Assembly (NCBI GenBank): GCA_030762895.1
Contig: CM061065.1
Location: forward strand, 78,935,607-78,999,606
Direction: 5' to 3'
DNA: 64,000 nt
Source of the DNA: Sophora flavescens
Lineage: Eukaryota; Streptophyta; Magnoliopsida; Fabales; Fabaceae
The position numbers and the translations under genes are program-made. The notes beneath the pieces were generated by a model, which saw nothing but the letters and a program-made list of their open reading frames with translations, had not been told where the DNA came from and did not search any database. Below, in pieces: positions 35,970 to 45,627 of this stretch. Numbering within the stretch: the first letter of the stretch is position 1; each line of letters opens with the position of its first letter.

Positions 35970-37200
35970 TTTTTGACTAAAAAGGTATTCATTCATTCAA
36001 ATGGGTAAAATACATCGAAAACAACACAAATCCAACATCACTAAAAACCGAAAAGAATGAATCTGCGAACAAACTCACAGCACCTAGGTTAATAGTATAA
36101 CACGGCAAAATCAAAATGCCTACAAAAGTGACAAAATCAAAGTCACCGGAATACTCATGTCTCCAGATCTGTAACATTGACGCCCAATTCATGATCAAAT
36201 CTGTGATGGATCGAAGCAGATCTGCCAATCTGAACCAAATGAACACCGCACCAAGACGGGAAACCAAACAACACCTCACCAAGACGACGAACAACAATAC
36301 CGCCGCACACAAACGACGAAAAACATGAAAAACACGAGAGAAACATACCGGATATATGTGGAAAAACCACTTATATAGATAAAAGAGGAGAAAGAACGAA
36401 GTAAAGGGGTGATTTCAGGTCAAAAATGGCCCAAAACCACCCCCTCTAGTGGTGGCACGCGGCTGTATGTGTAGAGAGAAGGGAGAGAGTTTGAAGATAG
36501 AGAGAAAATAGGGTTTTAATTTCGTTATAAACCTAAAATAAAGATAATAAACCAAAAATATATTTTAACCTAAATAAAAGGTAAACATAAAAAGGTTCAA
36601 CTTCAATTTCCAGCCCGATTCAAACACAAAAGATTCCAATTTACCAGCAAACAATTCTTAGGGATTTATTTTTCATCCTCCCACCTCCCCATTTCAAAAT
36701 TTTTACTTCAATTTCCCTAAATACCCCTAACCCCACCTAGTCCACTTTATCATCTAACCTGCTAACCCCTTCCCCTCACTCCACCTCCTTCCTCCCACCC
36801 TTACCACTACCCATGCCCTCATTCCCTTCCCCATTGCCACGATAGCAGCAAACGACGAGTCTGATTAACCGCAACTTCGTTGAGGCCCTCACTCCCTTCC
36901 CAGTGCGTCTCATTCTTCCCACCCCACGACCACGGTAGCAGCAAACAGTAGAGAACGGCGGACCTTCGACGACAACTAGACGGTGGCGGAGCATAGGTAG
37001 AAACAAGACAGCGGCGGAGCTTCGACGACGTCGAGACGGCGGCGGAGAACACATACTGAAATTGGTCGACATCAATAATGCCCCCTTAATATCATCTTGT
37101 GTATTCATGGCCAGTAAAAATTGGTTTGACAGGTGGGGTATATATGGCTTTAAGTCTTTAACCAAACTACATAAATGTTAGCATTGTTTCTATAGATGAT
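35970..37200. other. Unclassified region, no convincing gene
   Basis: GGTATTCATTCATTCAAATGGG at 35982 resembles the 3' ends of some plant retroelements on the opposite strand. Minus-strand frames at 35989-36312 and 36776-37165 have no recognised domain and are of low complexity. I see no support for a gene. Confidence 0.35.
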
Positions 37201-37225
37201 GGGAAATTTGTCCTAGTTCTTAGAA

Positions 37226-37260
37226 GGTGGGGGTGGGGGTGGGGGTGGGGGTGAGGGGGA
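37226..37260 (+). repeat. G-rich simple repeat (GGGGGT)n
   Basis: Five or more G runs separated by T or GA; G-quadruplex potential on the plus strand. Similar to 14009-14038. Confidence 0.85.
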
Positions 37261-37614
37261 ACACTGCAGTGAGAGGTCTTGGAGAATACTTTTTTTTATA
37301 AGCCCTACTTTAATTATTACGACCACAAATGATACTCAAACCTGTCTACAAAGAAAAAAATATAATGGGACTAAAGGTATATGATCAACCAAGTTTCAAA
37401 AGTTGCACCCACTAGGTTGAGAAAGTAACTAAAATCCCATAACTACACTCAATAGAACACCCAAATACCTAATACAAACAAAACAACCACAAAGTCCAAT
37501 GTTTTCCTAATAAACAACACCAAATTCCTTCAAAGAAAAAAACAAACAGAGATCCCACCAGCCAAGCCACCACCTAAATAACTTCCTTAGTGGCGTTCAA
37601 CACTAGTGCACAAA

Positions 37615-37965
37615 GGGGATTCCACATCGGTTATTTTTGGCTTTCCACATCGGTTTTGAAACTGATGTGGAAACGACCGATGTGGTTTATTGCCACTTTA
37701 CACATCGGTTTTAAAACCGTAAAGAAAGATATTTTAAACATCGGTTTATTACTAACCGATGTGTAAAATTAATTTAGCAATTGATAAGCAGTTGTAAATT
37801 TAACTTTCTACATCGGTTTTTCATAAAACCGATGTGTAAAATTGACCTTCCACATCGGTTTTCTAAAGAACCGATGTGTAAAGTTAAATTTACACATCGG
37901 TTTTATGTAAACCGATGTAGAAAGTTAAATATACACATCGATTCTTGAACCGATGTGTAAAATCT
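37615..37965. repeat. Left subterminal hairpins of element B (ACATCGGTT)
   Basis: About nine ACATCGGTT / AACCGATGT motifs, mostly as close inverted pairs with a 5-10 base loop (for example 37740, 37810, 37853, 37895). Putative accessory-transposase binding sites by analogy with En/Spm. Confidence 0.88.
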
Positions 37966-38277
37966 CTTTTTTTTAATCATATTTACATTTCAATCATTCC
38001 TGTTTCACTAATGCATTAATAAACAAACCAAGAAGATTCTCGATCAAACAAGAAACAACAACAGAACACCAAACCAGTTTTGACACAATCATTCAAAAGC
38101 AAAACATACTTCATTCAATTTTCTTATGAATGAAAACAACACTTTATCAAAGCTACATCAAAACACGAGAGAAGAAAAATTGAACCAGACCTGAGCACTA
38201 ATACATATCATCAGTCAAAGGTACGTACACTATAGCTAGTATATGATAAGTTTTTAAACTAACTACATATATACAAA

Positions 38278-38370
38278 CTATGGGTTGTACACTTCAAGAA
38301 AGAAAGTTGCCCAACGCCTCTTTATGATGTTGATGTCAGAACCAGACAATGGAGATGGATTGTTGAATAT
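38278..38370 (-). pseudogene. Possible terminal exon within element B
   Basis: A minus-strand acceptor TTGCAG (complement of 38371-38376) precedes a 30-codon frame ending in TAG at 38278, with GSDINIIKRRWATFFLEVYNP near its end. The D/E-I..I/V+..WA.FF pattern is common at the C-terminus of predicted proteins in plant CACTA elements. The linking exon to the transposase is not clear. Confidence 0.35.
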
Positions 38371-38429
38371 CTGCAAGTTTAATTGGACAAAAGATTATTA
38401 CTTTTAAGTAATAAACTAACATAAAACAT

Positions 38430-40602
38430 ATAACGAATCTATACTATTACTTCTAATCTCCCTCACTAGATGAACAATCAAATGAACCATGATGTCAAAA
38501 AATGAAGGTGGAAAATACATCTCCAATTGGCACAATACAATGGCTGCCTCATTTTCCAACTCATCCAAATTTTTAGTGTCAATGACCTTGCTACATATAG
38601 CATTGAAGAATAAGCATAACCTAGTAATGGCATGTCTGACTTTTTTAGGCAATATGTCACGAATGGCCACCGGTAGTAGTTGTTGCATCAAGACATGACA
38701 ATCATGAGACTTTAAGCCAACTAATTTGAGATCTGTCATTGAGACAAGTCTTCTGATATTTGAAGAGTAACCCTGTGGCACTTTGACTCCCCGTAGACAT
38801 TCACAGAAACTTCTTTTCTCTTTTTTTGATAAAGTATGACATGCTTGGGGGCAAATAAGTCTTCTTATCCCCCACTTTAAGTGGAGCTAATCTGCTCTCG
38901 TATACCCATCGCAACTAGATCCAGACGTAGCATTCACACCATCCTTTGTCTTGCCTTGAATGTTGAGAAGCGTTCCGATTAAACTGTCACACACATTTTT
39001 CTCTACATGCATCACATCAATACAATGTCTTACATCAAGCTTGCACCAAGATGGAAGATCAAAGAAGATCGACCTCTTCTTCCATATTTTCTTCTCTCGT
39101 AGCCTTCTTCCGGGTCTTCCCATAGATAACATTAGTGTTGTTCACCCTTTCATAAACTTGCTCTCCGGTCAAGGCCACCGGAGCAATTTCATTCTCCGGA
39201 AGTCCATTGAAAGCTTTCCTCAATCTACGATAAGGATGATTACGTCGGAGAAATCTCCGATGCCCAAGGTAGACCGTCTTCCTTCCATGTTGCGAGTTGA
39301 TGGTAACATGTGCCTTCTTCACATATTGGACATGCTTTATGCCCCTTAACACTATACCCACACAGTTTCCCGTATCTTTGAAAGTCATTGATGGTGCAAA
39401 ATAACATGGCACGCAATCAGAATGTCTCACGGCAATACCCGTCGATCACATCAACGCCTTCATCCCACACCATTCTCAAGTCGTCAATCAAGGGACTCAG
39501 ATAAACAACAATATCATTTCCGGGCTGTTTAGGACCCGAAATCATCATACTTAACATAATGTATTTGCGCTTCATGCACAACCAAGGAGACAGGTTGTAA
39601 ATTACAAGGAGAACAGGCCATGAACTATGAATACTACTTAAGTTTCCATATGGATTCATTCCATCGGTAGCAAGTCCAAGCCTCGAGGTTTCGGGCCCAT
39701 TGCCGAAATCCGAAACAAACTATCAATTCTCTTCCATTGCAAAGAATCGGCCGGGATGGCGAAGCTGTCCATCACACTTCCTCTCATCTGCATGCCATCT
39801 AATGTTCTTTGCGTCATTTACATTAGCAAACAATCGCTTGAACCGCGGAATCACGGGAAGATACCATAACACCTTCGCAGGAGGACCTTTGGTGACCACA
39901 TCACAACTAGAATCACCATCCTTCACTTTGTAGCGTGATACCCCACACCTGGGCACTCGTGCATCTCTTCAAACTCTTTCCTGTACAATATGCAATCATT
40001 GGGGCAAGCGTGTATTTTCTTATACTCCATACCCATCGGACACAATATCTTCTTCGCCTCATAGTTTCGAGATGGCAATGTGTTGCCTTCGGGAAGCATT
40101 TCTTTCAACAACTCAAGCAATTCGGTAAAGCTTTTATCGCTCCACCCATTTCTCGCCTTCACATTGAACAATCTTAACACCGCTGACAACCGTGTGAAAT
40201 TAGTGCACCCCAGGATACAAAGCCACTTGCGCATCACCGCACAAAGTATCATACACATGTGCGCGCCGAAAAGACTCTTGCCCAACATCACGGATCATGT
40301 CCTCTAGTCCATCGTCCATTTCCACGTCATCAACTTCCTCTCTATCCGACACCCTCGGCTTTGTCTAACGATTCACCATGGCATATCCATGTTGTATAAC
40401 TCTTGCAAATCCCCTCACAAATAAGATGATCACGTATCTCCTCAGCTTCTAGTCGTCTCTCATTCAAACAGTTAACACAAGGACAATAAAACCTTCCGTT
40501 ACCACTATCAGGAGCATTTGTTTTTGCAAACTGTAGAAAATCTTCCACTCCATTCTCATACTCATCACTTGTCCGTCTAGCATTCATCCAACCGCGATCC
40601 AT
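38430..40602 (-). pseudogene. TNP2-like transposase of element B, frameshifted
   Basis: The start ATG is at 40602 (MDRGWMNARRTSDEY) and begins the transposase-associated domain (FYCPCVNCLNERR). Core pieces follow in several frames: 40291-39923 (KARNGWSDKSF, CPMGMEYKKIHACPNDC), 39956-39723, 39659-39417 (MNPYGNLSSIHSSW), 39430-39059 (GHRRFLRRNHPYR), 39132-38887 (DVRHCIDVMHVEKN) and 38781-38430 (DUF4218-like SHDCHVLMQQLLP, LEMYFPPSFFDIMVHLI). At least five frame changes are needed. Similarity to element A ends after VREIR near 38455, so the C-terminal part is deleted. The tryptophan lost to a stop in element A is intact here. Confidence 0.88.
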
Positions 40603-41167
40603 GACTAAACCAATACCTTCGTACTTAGTCCAACATATTCATCAACCACTTCTTATGACAGGGTATGGCCCTATCCCATTCGAGAAGAAACTTTTCCAAC
40701 ATTCGGTTAACAGTTAGTCCTTAACTCTCATGCTCATACTCGACAAATTTTCGGCAGCATTTCCCCGCGGTCTCCGACGTACACTACTTGAACGCGATGA
40801 CATCCACCACGATAAAGTATGCACCCGGAGAACGAAAGGAAATGTATCAATCCGAACTTTCATCAAGTATATAACATTAGAACCAATGAATAACTATTTT
40901 AATCTGAATTAAGAAAAAGTTTTTTCCCAAACTGTCCAACTTTGGACAATTCAAGATCCAACACAATGAGCGGTACATTAAGCACGTACACGTACGCTCA
41001 TTAGTATTGCATCTCAAACGGGAAACTAAGGCTTTACTATTTATGTAGCTTGCATGAAGATGGGGCTTGAAAAGTGAAGAAAATTAGCCAAACAGAGCCC
41101 TTCACGGGCTAGCCTTGAAAGCCATCACGACGTGATCGAGTATAGCTTAAAAGAAAGAATGGAAAAG

Positions 41168-41665
41168 TCGGAATCTGGTCACGGCCATCCCGTGATGCCC
41201 ATCACGGCCGTGACATGTCACCGTACCGCACCCTCACAGTGAATCTGATCACGGCCAGGTAGTGATGGTGGTCACGGCCGTGATGCATACCAACCAGTGA
41301 AGCAACCTCCAAGGCGAACCTATCACGGCCTGGCCGTGATGGCCATCACGGCCGTGACATGGCCATCACGCCGTGATGCCAATCGAACCACCCCTCACGA
41401 GAATCGATCACGGCCTAGCCGTGATGGTGGTCACGGCCGTGACGGACCAACCAGTGAAGCATCCTCCAAGGCGAGAACCTATCACGGCCTGGCCGTGATG
41501 GCCATCACTAGCCGTGACATGCCAATCGAACCGGACCCTCACAGGCGGAATCGATCACGGCCTTGCCGTGATGGTGGTCACGGCCGTGACGGAACAACCA
41601 ATGAAGCAACCTCCAAGTCGAAATCCGTCACGGCCTAGCCGTGACAGCAAAGACGGCCGTGACGG
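41168..41665. repeat. Seven-unit CACGGCC palindromic array in element B
   Basis: TCACGGCC starts at about 41179, 41249, 41323, 41408, 41482, 41555 and 41628, a spacing of 70-85 bp. Each unit contains facing TCACGGCC and GGCCGTGA blocks, forming local hairpins. Units alternate between two types: one with GCCAATCGAACC in its linker and one with CCAACCAGTGAAGCA. The higher-order period is therefore about 145 bp. Two units of the same family sit at the same place in element A. Confidence 0.9.
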
Positions 41666-41929
41666 GTGATACCACCACCGAAAAATCCAGTCTTGGAGCA
41701 ACAGAACAACACATGCAAGTATATTATCCAACCATTTCGAGTCAAAGTTCATAACTTTTCTAAAGAAGAAACAAATATATACCCGAGGGACGAGCAAAAA
41801 TGGCGCTCTTCACGCAAACGAGGGTAGCTCGCGGATGACCGTTCTCGGTGGTTCTCTTACGAAGCGAGAAAATGAAGGCTCGCAATCGCAGTGGTCTTCT
41901 TTGTCTACGATTGACAAGGGAAAAAGGAC

Positions 41930-42060
41930 GTGAAGAAGGGAGCGAGAGAGAGAAAGAGAAAGAAAGAGAGAGACTGAGAAGAAGGAAATGCAGAGAGAGA
42001 GAATGAGAAGAAGGAAATGCAGAGAGAGAATGAGAATGAGAGAGAGAGAGACGCATACCT
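41930..42060. repeat. GA-rich low-complexity tract in element B
   Basis: Runs of GAGAGA/GAAAGA including a direct duplication of GAATGAGAAGAAGGAAATGCAGAGAGAGA-type sequence (about 41970-42030). It generates spurious Ser/Leu-rich frames on the minus strand. Confidence 0.75.
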
Positions 42061-42212
42061 GAGGGTAGCTCGCGGATGTGAGTGCAGTGAGAGAGATGGA
42101 AAAGCAGTGACAACGCGCGTTAGCGAGAGGGAGGGAGTGTTGTGTTTTAGGGTACGTTCGTAAACCGAGAATGAGGCGCAAAACACACGGAGGGAAATAG
42201 AAAAATTGGGAG

Positions 42213-42660
42213 TATTACACATCGGTTATGAGGAAAACCGATGTGTTAAACATATTATACACATCGGTTATGCAAAAACCGATGTGTAAACATGAAACAT
42301 TTAAATTCCGATTTTTTCTTTTAAATTTTATACATCGGTTAATAAAAACCGATGTGTAAAAGTGTAACCTAAATTTCTATTTTTTTTTCTTTATAATTTT
42401 ATACATCGGTTATTTAAAAACCGATGTGGTTACTCACCATTTTACACATCGGTTCAAAAAGAACCGATGTTGAATGTTAAAAATTCCGAGTTTTAAATTT
42501 TTTTATTTTAATTTTACACATCGGTTATATATAACCGATGTGGAAAAGTTTTACACATCGGTTATTCTCTAAACCGATGTGTAATACTTTCCTTTGAATT
42601 TCAAAAATGCCACCGCCTCGTTTTACACATCGGTTTATACTAAACCGATGTGTAAACTCC
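42213..42660. repeat. Right subterminal hairpins of element B (ACATCGGTT)
   Basis: About nine ACATCGGTT...AACCGATGT hairpins (for example 42218, 42262, 42334, 42402, 42447, 42521, 42556, 42627), mirroring the left end. Confidence 0.9.
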
Positions 42661-42691
42661 GATGTAGAATCCCTTTTTTGTACTAGTGCAA

Positions 42692-44270
42692 GTTAAAATA
42701 ATTCACCTTCACCCCTACCGTAATGTCACAAGCTGCCAATTTTTTTCCAAAAGATACAAGTGTGTGCCCAAAAGCTTAATAAGAAACACAAATAGATGAC
42801 TCAAATCTATACATCCAAGAGAACACAACAGTGACTGCCTTCAGCCGCCACATAGAGAGAAGAGAAGCTTTATCTCAACCATCAATCCACCCAACCGGAC
42901 CAGTTAATCCTGCCAAAAATATTTCAGTTCAACCAAGCAAAAATGCAAGATGATTTCCAAAGCAAACCAAGCTCCAATATAGGTATTTCCCATAGGCCTC
43001 ATGATGAGAACCATCCAGACCTCGTGCCTCCTTTAAAGTAGAGAAACTTGTATGAAAATACCAATCCAGACCAAGAAGAATCACAGCAGGCCACAAGATA
43101 AAATAAATTCCAGCCATAGAGTAATAATGAAGCACATCAAAAGAAGTAAATGTTTCGTGACAGAAAAAATCTCACCATCAACTCCACTAATAATATATAA
43201 TCACTGAAAAAGCTGTCCCCTGTTTCCCCTCTCAAAAAGTTTCACTCACCCACATTGAGAAGCCCACCCAAATTTGTTTGTGTTACACTCCCTCTCAAGA
43301 TAGACTCACCCCTGTCCCCTCTCAAATATGTTCCACTCCCACACCTTTGCATACCCCACCTAACTAAAACTGAGGTCTTCATGCCAAACAGATAACCTGC
43401 AAAACTCAAACACCACATTTATATTCAGTTAGTAAAAGATTTCCTTGCTGTTCAAAGAAAGCATTTTTCCTTTCTCACTCAATTTGATGTAACACTCCCC
43501 TATTTCCCTTTTCATTTGTGTAACACTCTCACTCTTTATGTAACCCAGTCATTGTCAGGCCCTTCCCAACAACAACTTTTTGTAGATTTCCCTCCAATAA
43601 GATAACCTGCAAAAATCAACAGTCACATATATGTCCAGTTAAAAATAAAAATTCAATATCCCAGCCGTTCATGTAAACCAGCTTTCTTAACTCTCTCAAA
43701 TTTGGTGTTTCACTCCGTCACCACAACTCAGTATGTTTGTGTTTCACTCCGTCACCACAACTCAACCTCATCAGAGGCTCCTTCGTCCACCATCTATAAA
43801 GCCACTCGTGGAGTCCTATATCCACGGCATCAAGAGATGCCCCTATGTTGGTAATATTCAACCACCAATACTTACCTGCAACAAAAACATGGCTATACCA
43901 AACAAAAGATCAAACCAATAAAAATATCACCCTAAATGAGAAATGTGTGAAACATGAGTGTGATTTGGTGAGAATTGTTTTTCTGAGTTTGTTTTGTGCT
44001 GCTGTAATGTCTAAGGAGAGGTCACATGTTCATCAAGGCTATTAATTGGAGCTTTCTGTTGTTTTAAACAGAGGTTGGTTTGAGTTAAGGTGAGATGACT
44101 GGGGAGATGGTAGGGGAGCGCATTAATTTTTTGGAATTAACATTACAATTGGATGATACTTGACTCCCTTGGTACTCTCGGATTGCTACTATATGTGCTC
44201 CTTTTTTGTTTGTCTTCACTTTTGCTTTGTCTTCTGGAAATCAAGGTGCCCTGGAATTCAGAACTTGATA
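42692..44270. other. Intergenic sequence, nothing firm
   Basis: No recognised gene. A short tandem duplication of GTGTTTCACTCCGTCACCAC lies at 43704-43763. Recurrent phrases such as CACTCCC.CTC and GATAACCTGCAAAA.TCAA (43390, 43603) suggest decayed repeats. Confidence 0.4.
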
Positions 44271-44720
44271 TTGTTAATTATTATTTTAAAAATATAAATA
44301 CACGGGAAATTTGGTTTCCGTATGAATTAACTTTCTCAAATACATACGGAAATTAATTAAGTTTTTAATACACTCAAAACTAATTAAGTTTCTACATCTA
44401 TTAAATTTTTTTTTATTAAAAAAATTTTGATACACAAAACTTAGTTTTCAAGTATATTAAAAACTTATCTAATACACTTAGAAACTATGTTTCCGCATGT
44501 ATTGAAACTTTTTTAATACACACAAACTTAATTTTTGAGTATGTTAAATAAATTTTTAATACACTTTGAAACTTAGTTTCTGAGTGTATCAAAACTTTTT
44601 TTAATACACTCGAAAATTAAGTTTACGAGTGTATCAACTTTTTTAATACACATAGAAACTAAGTTTCTGCATGTATTGTATGTATTAAAAAATTTAAAAT
44701 ACATACAAATTTCCGTTAGA
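44270..44720. repeat. Hairpin minisatellite, units of about 60-70 bp
   Basis: Around six imperfect units share TTTTTAATACACT..AAACT(A/T)AGTTTC..A(G/C)TGTAT.AAAAC. Each unit is itself a near-palindrome: AATACAC on one side pairs with GTGTATT on the other around a central AACTTAGTT-like core. It ends next to the MULE flank region. Confidence 0.8.
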
Positions 44721-44974
44721 AATAAAAAAACAAGAAGAAAAAAAATGAAACCTGGTGTCGTGTGTGTGCATCTGTCCGCTGCGTTTCGGCTCGCCTGCTT
44801 CACACTGTCTTGGACAACAGAGGAAAAAGAATATGTTTGGAGTACTGTGTGTTCAAGTGGGAGGTAGGAGAATAACAGAGGGAGTGATGGAGTGAGGGGA
44901 TTAGGCTAGGGTAAAATACTAAAATAATAAATAAGGGTATTTATGGAATAAAAGAAAAAATTAAAGAGAGAAGG

Positions 44975-45335
44975 GGAAGCGAATTCCCTTACGTTGCGGC
45001 GCGCAACGTCAGGTGACTTTGTGCATTATTAGCCGTCGGATCAATCCGACGGCTCAGAAATTGACACGTGTCTTAATTTATTTATTTTTTAAACAAAGAT
45101 GGAAAACGCTTCATTTTTCACCAGCGCTGGGCGCTCCATCACCAGCGCTAGGCGCTGGCTTCTGGTTTCCACACTCGCGAGGCGAGCCAAGGTTCGCGGG
45201 GCGAATCTCCAAAGATGAAAAAGTTTAACTGGGCGCCCCTTCCTGCGCTGGGCGCCCCTTCACCAGCGCTGGGCGCTGGCTTCTGGTTTCCACACTCGCG
45301 AGGCGAGCCAAGGTTCGCGGGGCGAATCTCCACTG
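44975..45335. repeat. MULE left TIR with partial internal duplication
   Basis: 44975-45227 pairs with the right TIR. 45228-45335 repeats the inner GC-rich part (CGCTGGGCGCTGG, TCTGGTTTCCACACTCGCG, GGGGCGAATCTCCA) a second time. Confidence 0.9.
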
Positions 45336-45627
45336 TGACTTATCTATTACTTCTTGCAAGCTGCCCATGTTGACTATAACAAAGATATTTAACTGCAAAA
45401 TAAGTATGTGATGATATCAATACTGTAATATGTGATGATATAATGAGTAACAACTTCAATTGTATCAATACACCAAAAATGCTGTAATATGTGATGATAT
45501 CAATATCAAAAAATGGACTAAGATATCACCATCAAAAAATACATCAAGATATCAACACCAAAAAATAAAGTTCCAAAAAATATATCTAATGTGATCAATG
45601 CTTCAATGCTTCAATGCTTCAATTCTT

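Larger units (their letters stand above)
37601..42688 (-). mobile_element. Complete CACTA transposon, element B, TSD CAA
   Basis: A 5088-bp element flanked by the 3-bp duplication CAA (37598-37600 and 42689-42691). The terminal sequences CACTAGTGCACAAAGGGG and CACTAGTACAAAAAAGGG (right end read inward) belong to 30-bp TIRs matching at 26 of 30 positions. Hairpin arrays with the motif ACATCGGTT fill both ends (37615-37965 and 42213-42660). A minus-strand TNP2-like transposase remnant, a seven-unit GC-rich palindromic array upstream of it, and a GA-rich patch (41930-42060) make up the interior. A 3-bp TSD and CACTA termini define the superfamily. Confidence 0.97.

Noticed and set aside
36776..37165. 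129-codon minus-strand frame
   Set aside because: Low-complexity composition, overlapping alternative frames with similar openness, no domain.
41760..42222. Overlapping Ser/Leu-rich minus-strand frames
   Set aside because: They arise from the GA-rich low-complexity tract of CACTA element B and have no conserved sequence.
37615..42660. Reading the regularly spaced ACATCGGTT repeats as a CRISPR-like array
   Set aside because: Repeats are short inverted hairpins at transposon ends in plant DNA, with no cas genes and no unique uniform spacers.
42929..43135. 68-codon minus-strand frame with hydrophobic segments
   Set aside because: Could suggest a membrane protein piece, but it is short, isolated, unspliced and unrecognised.
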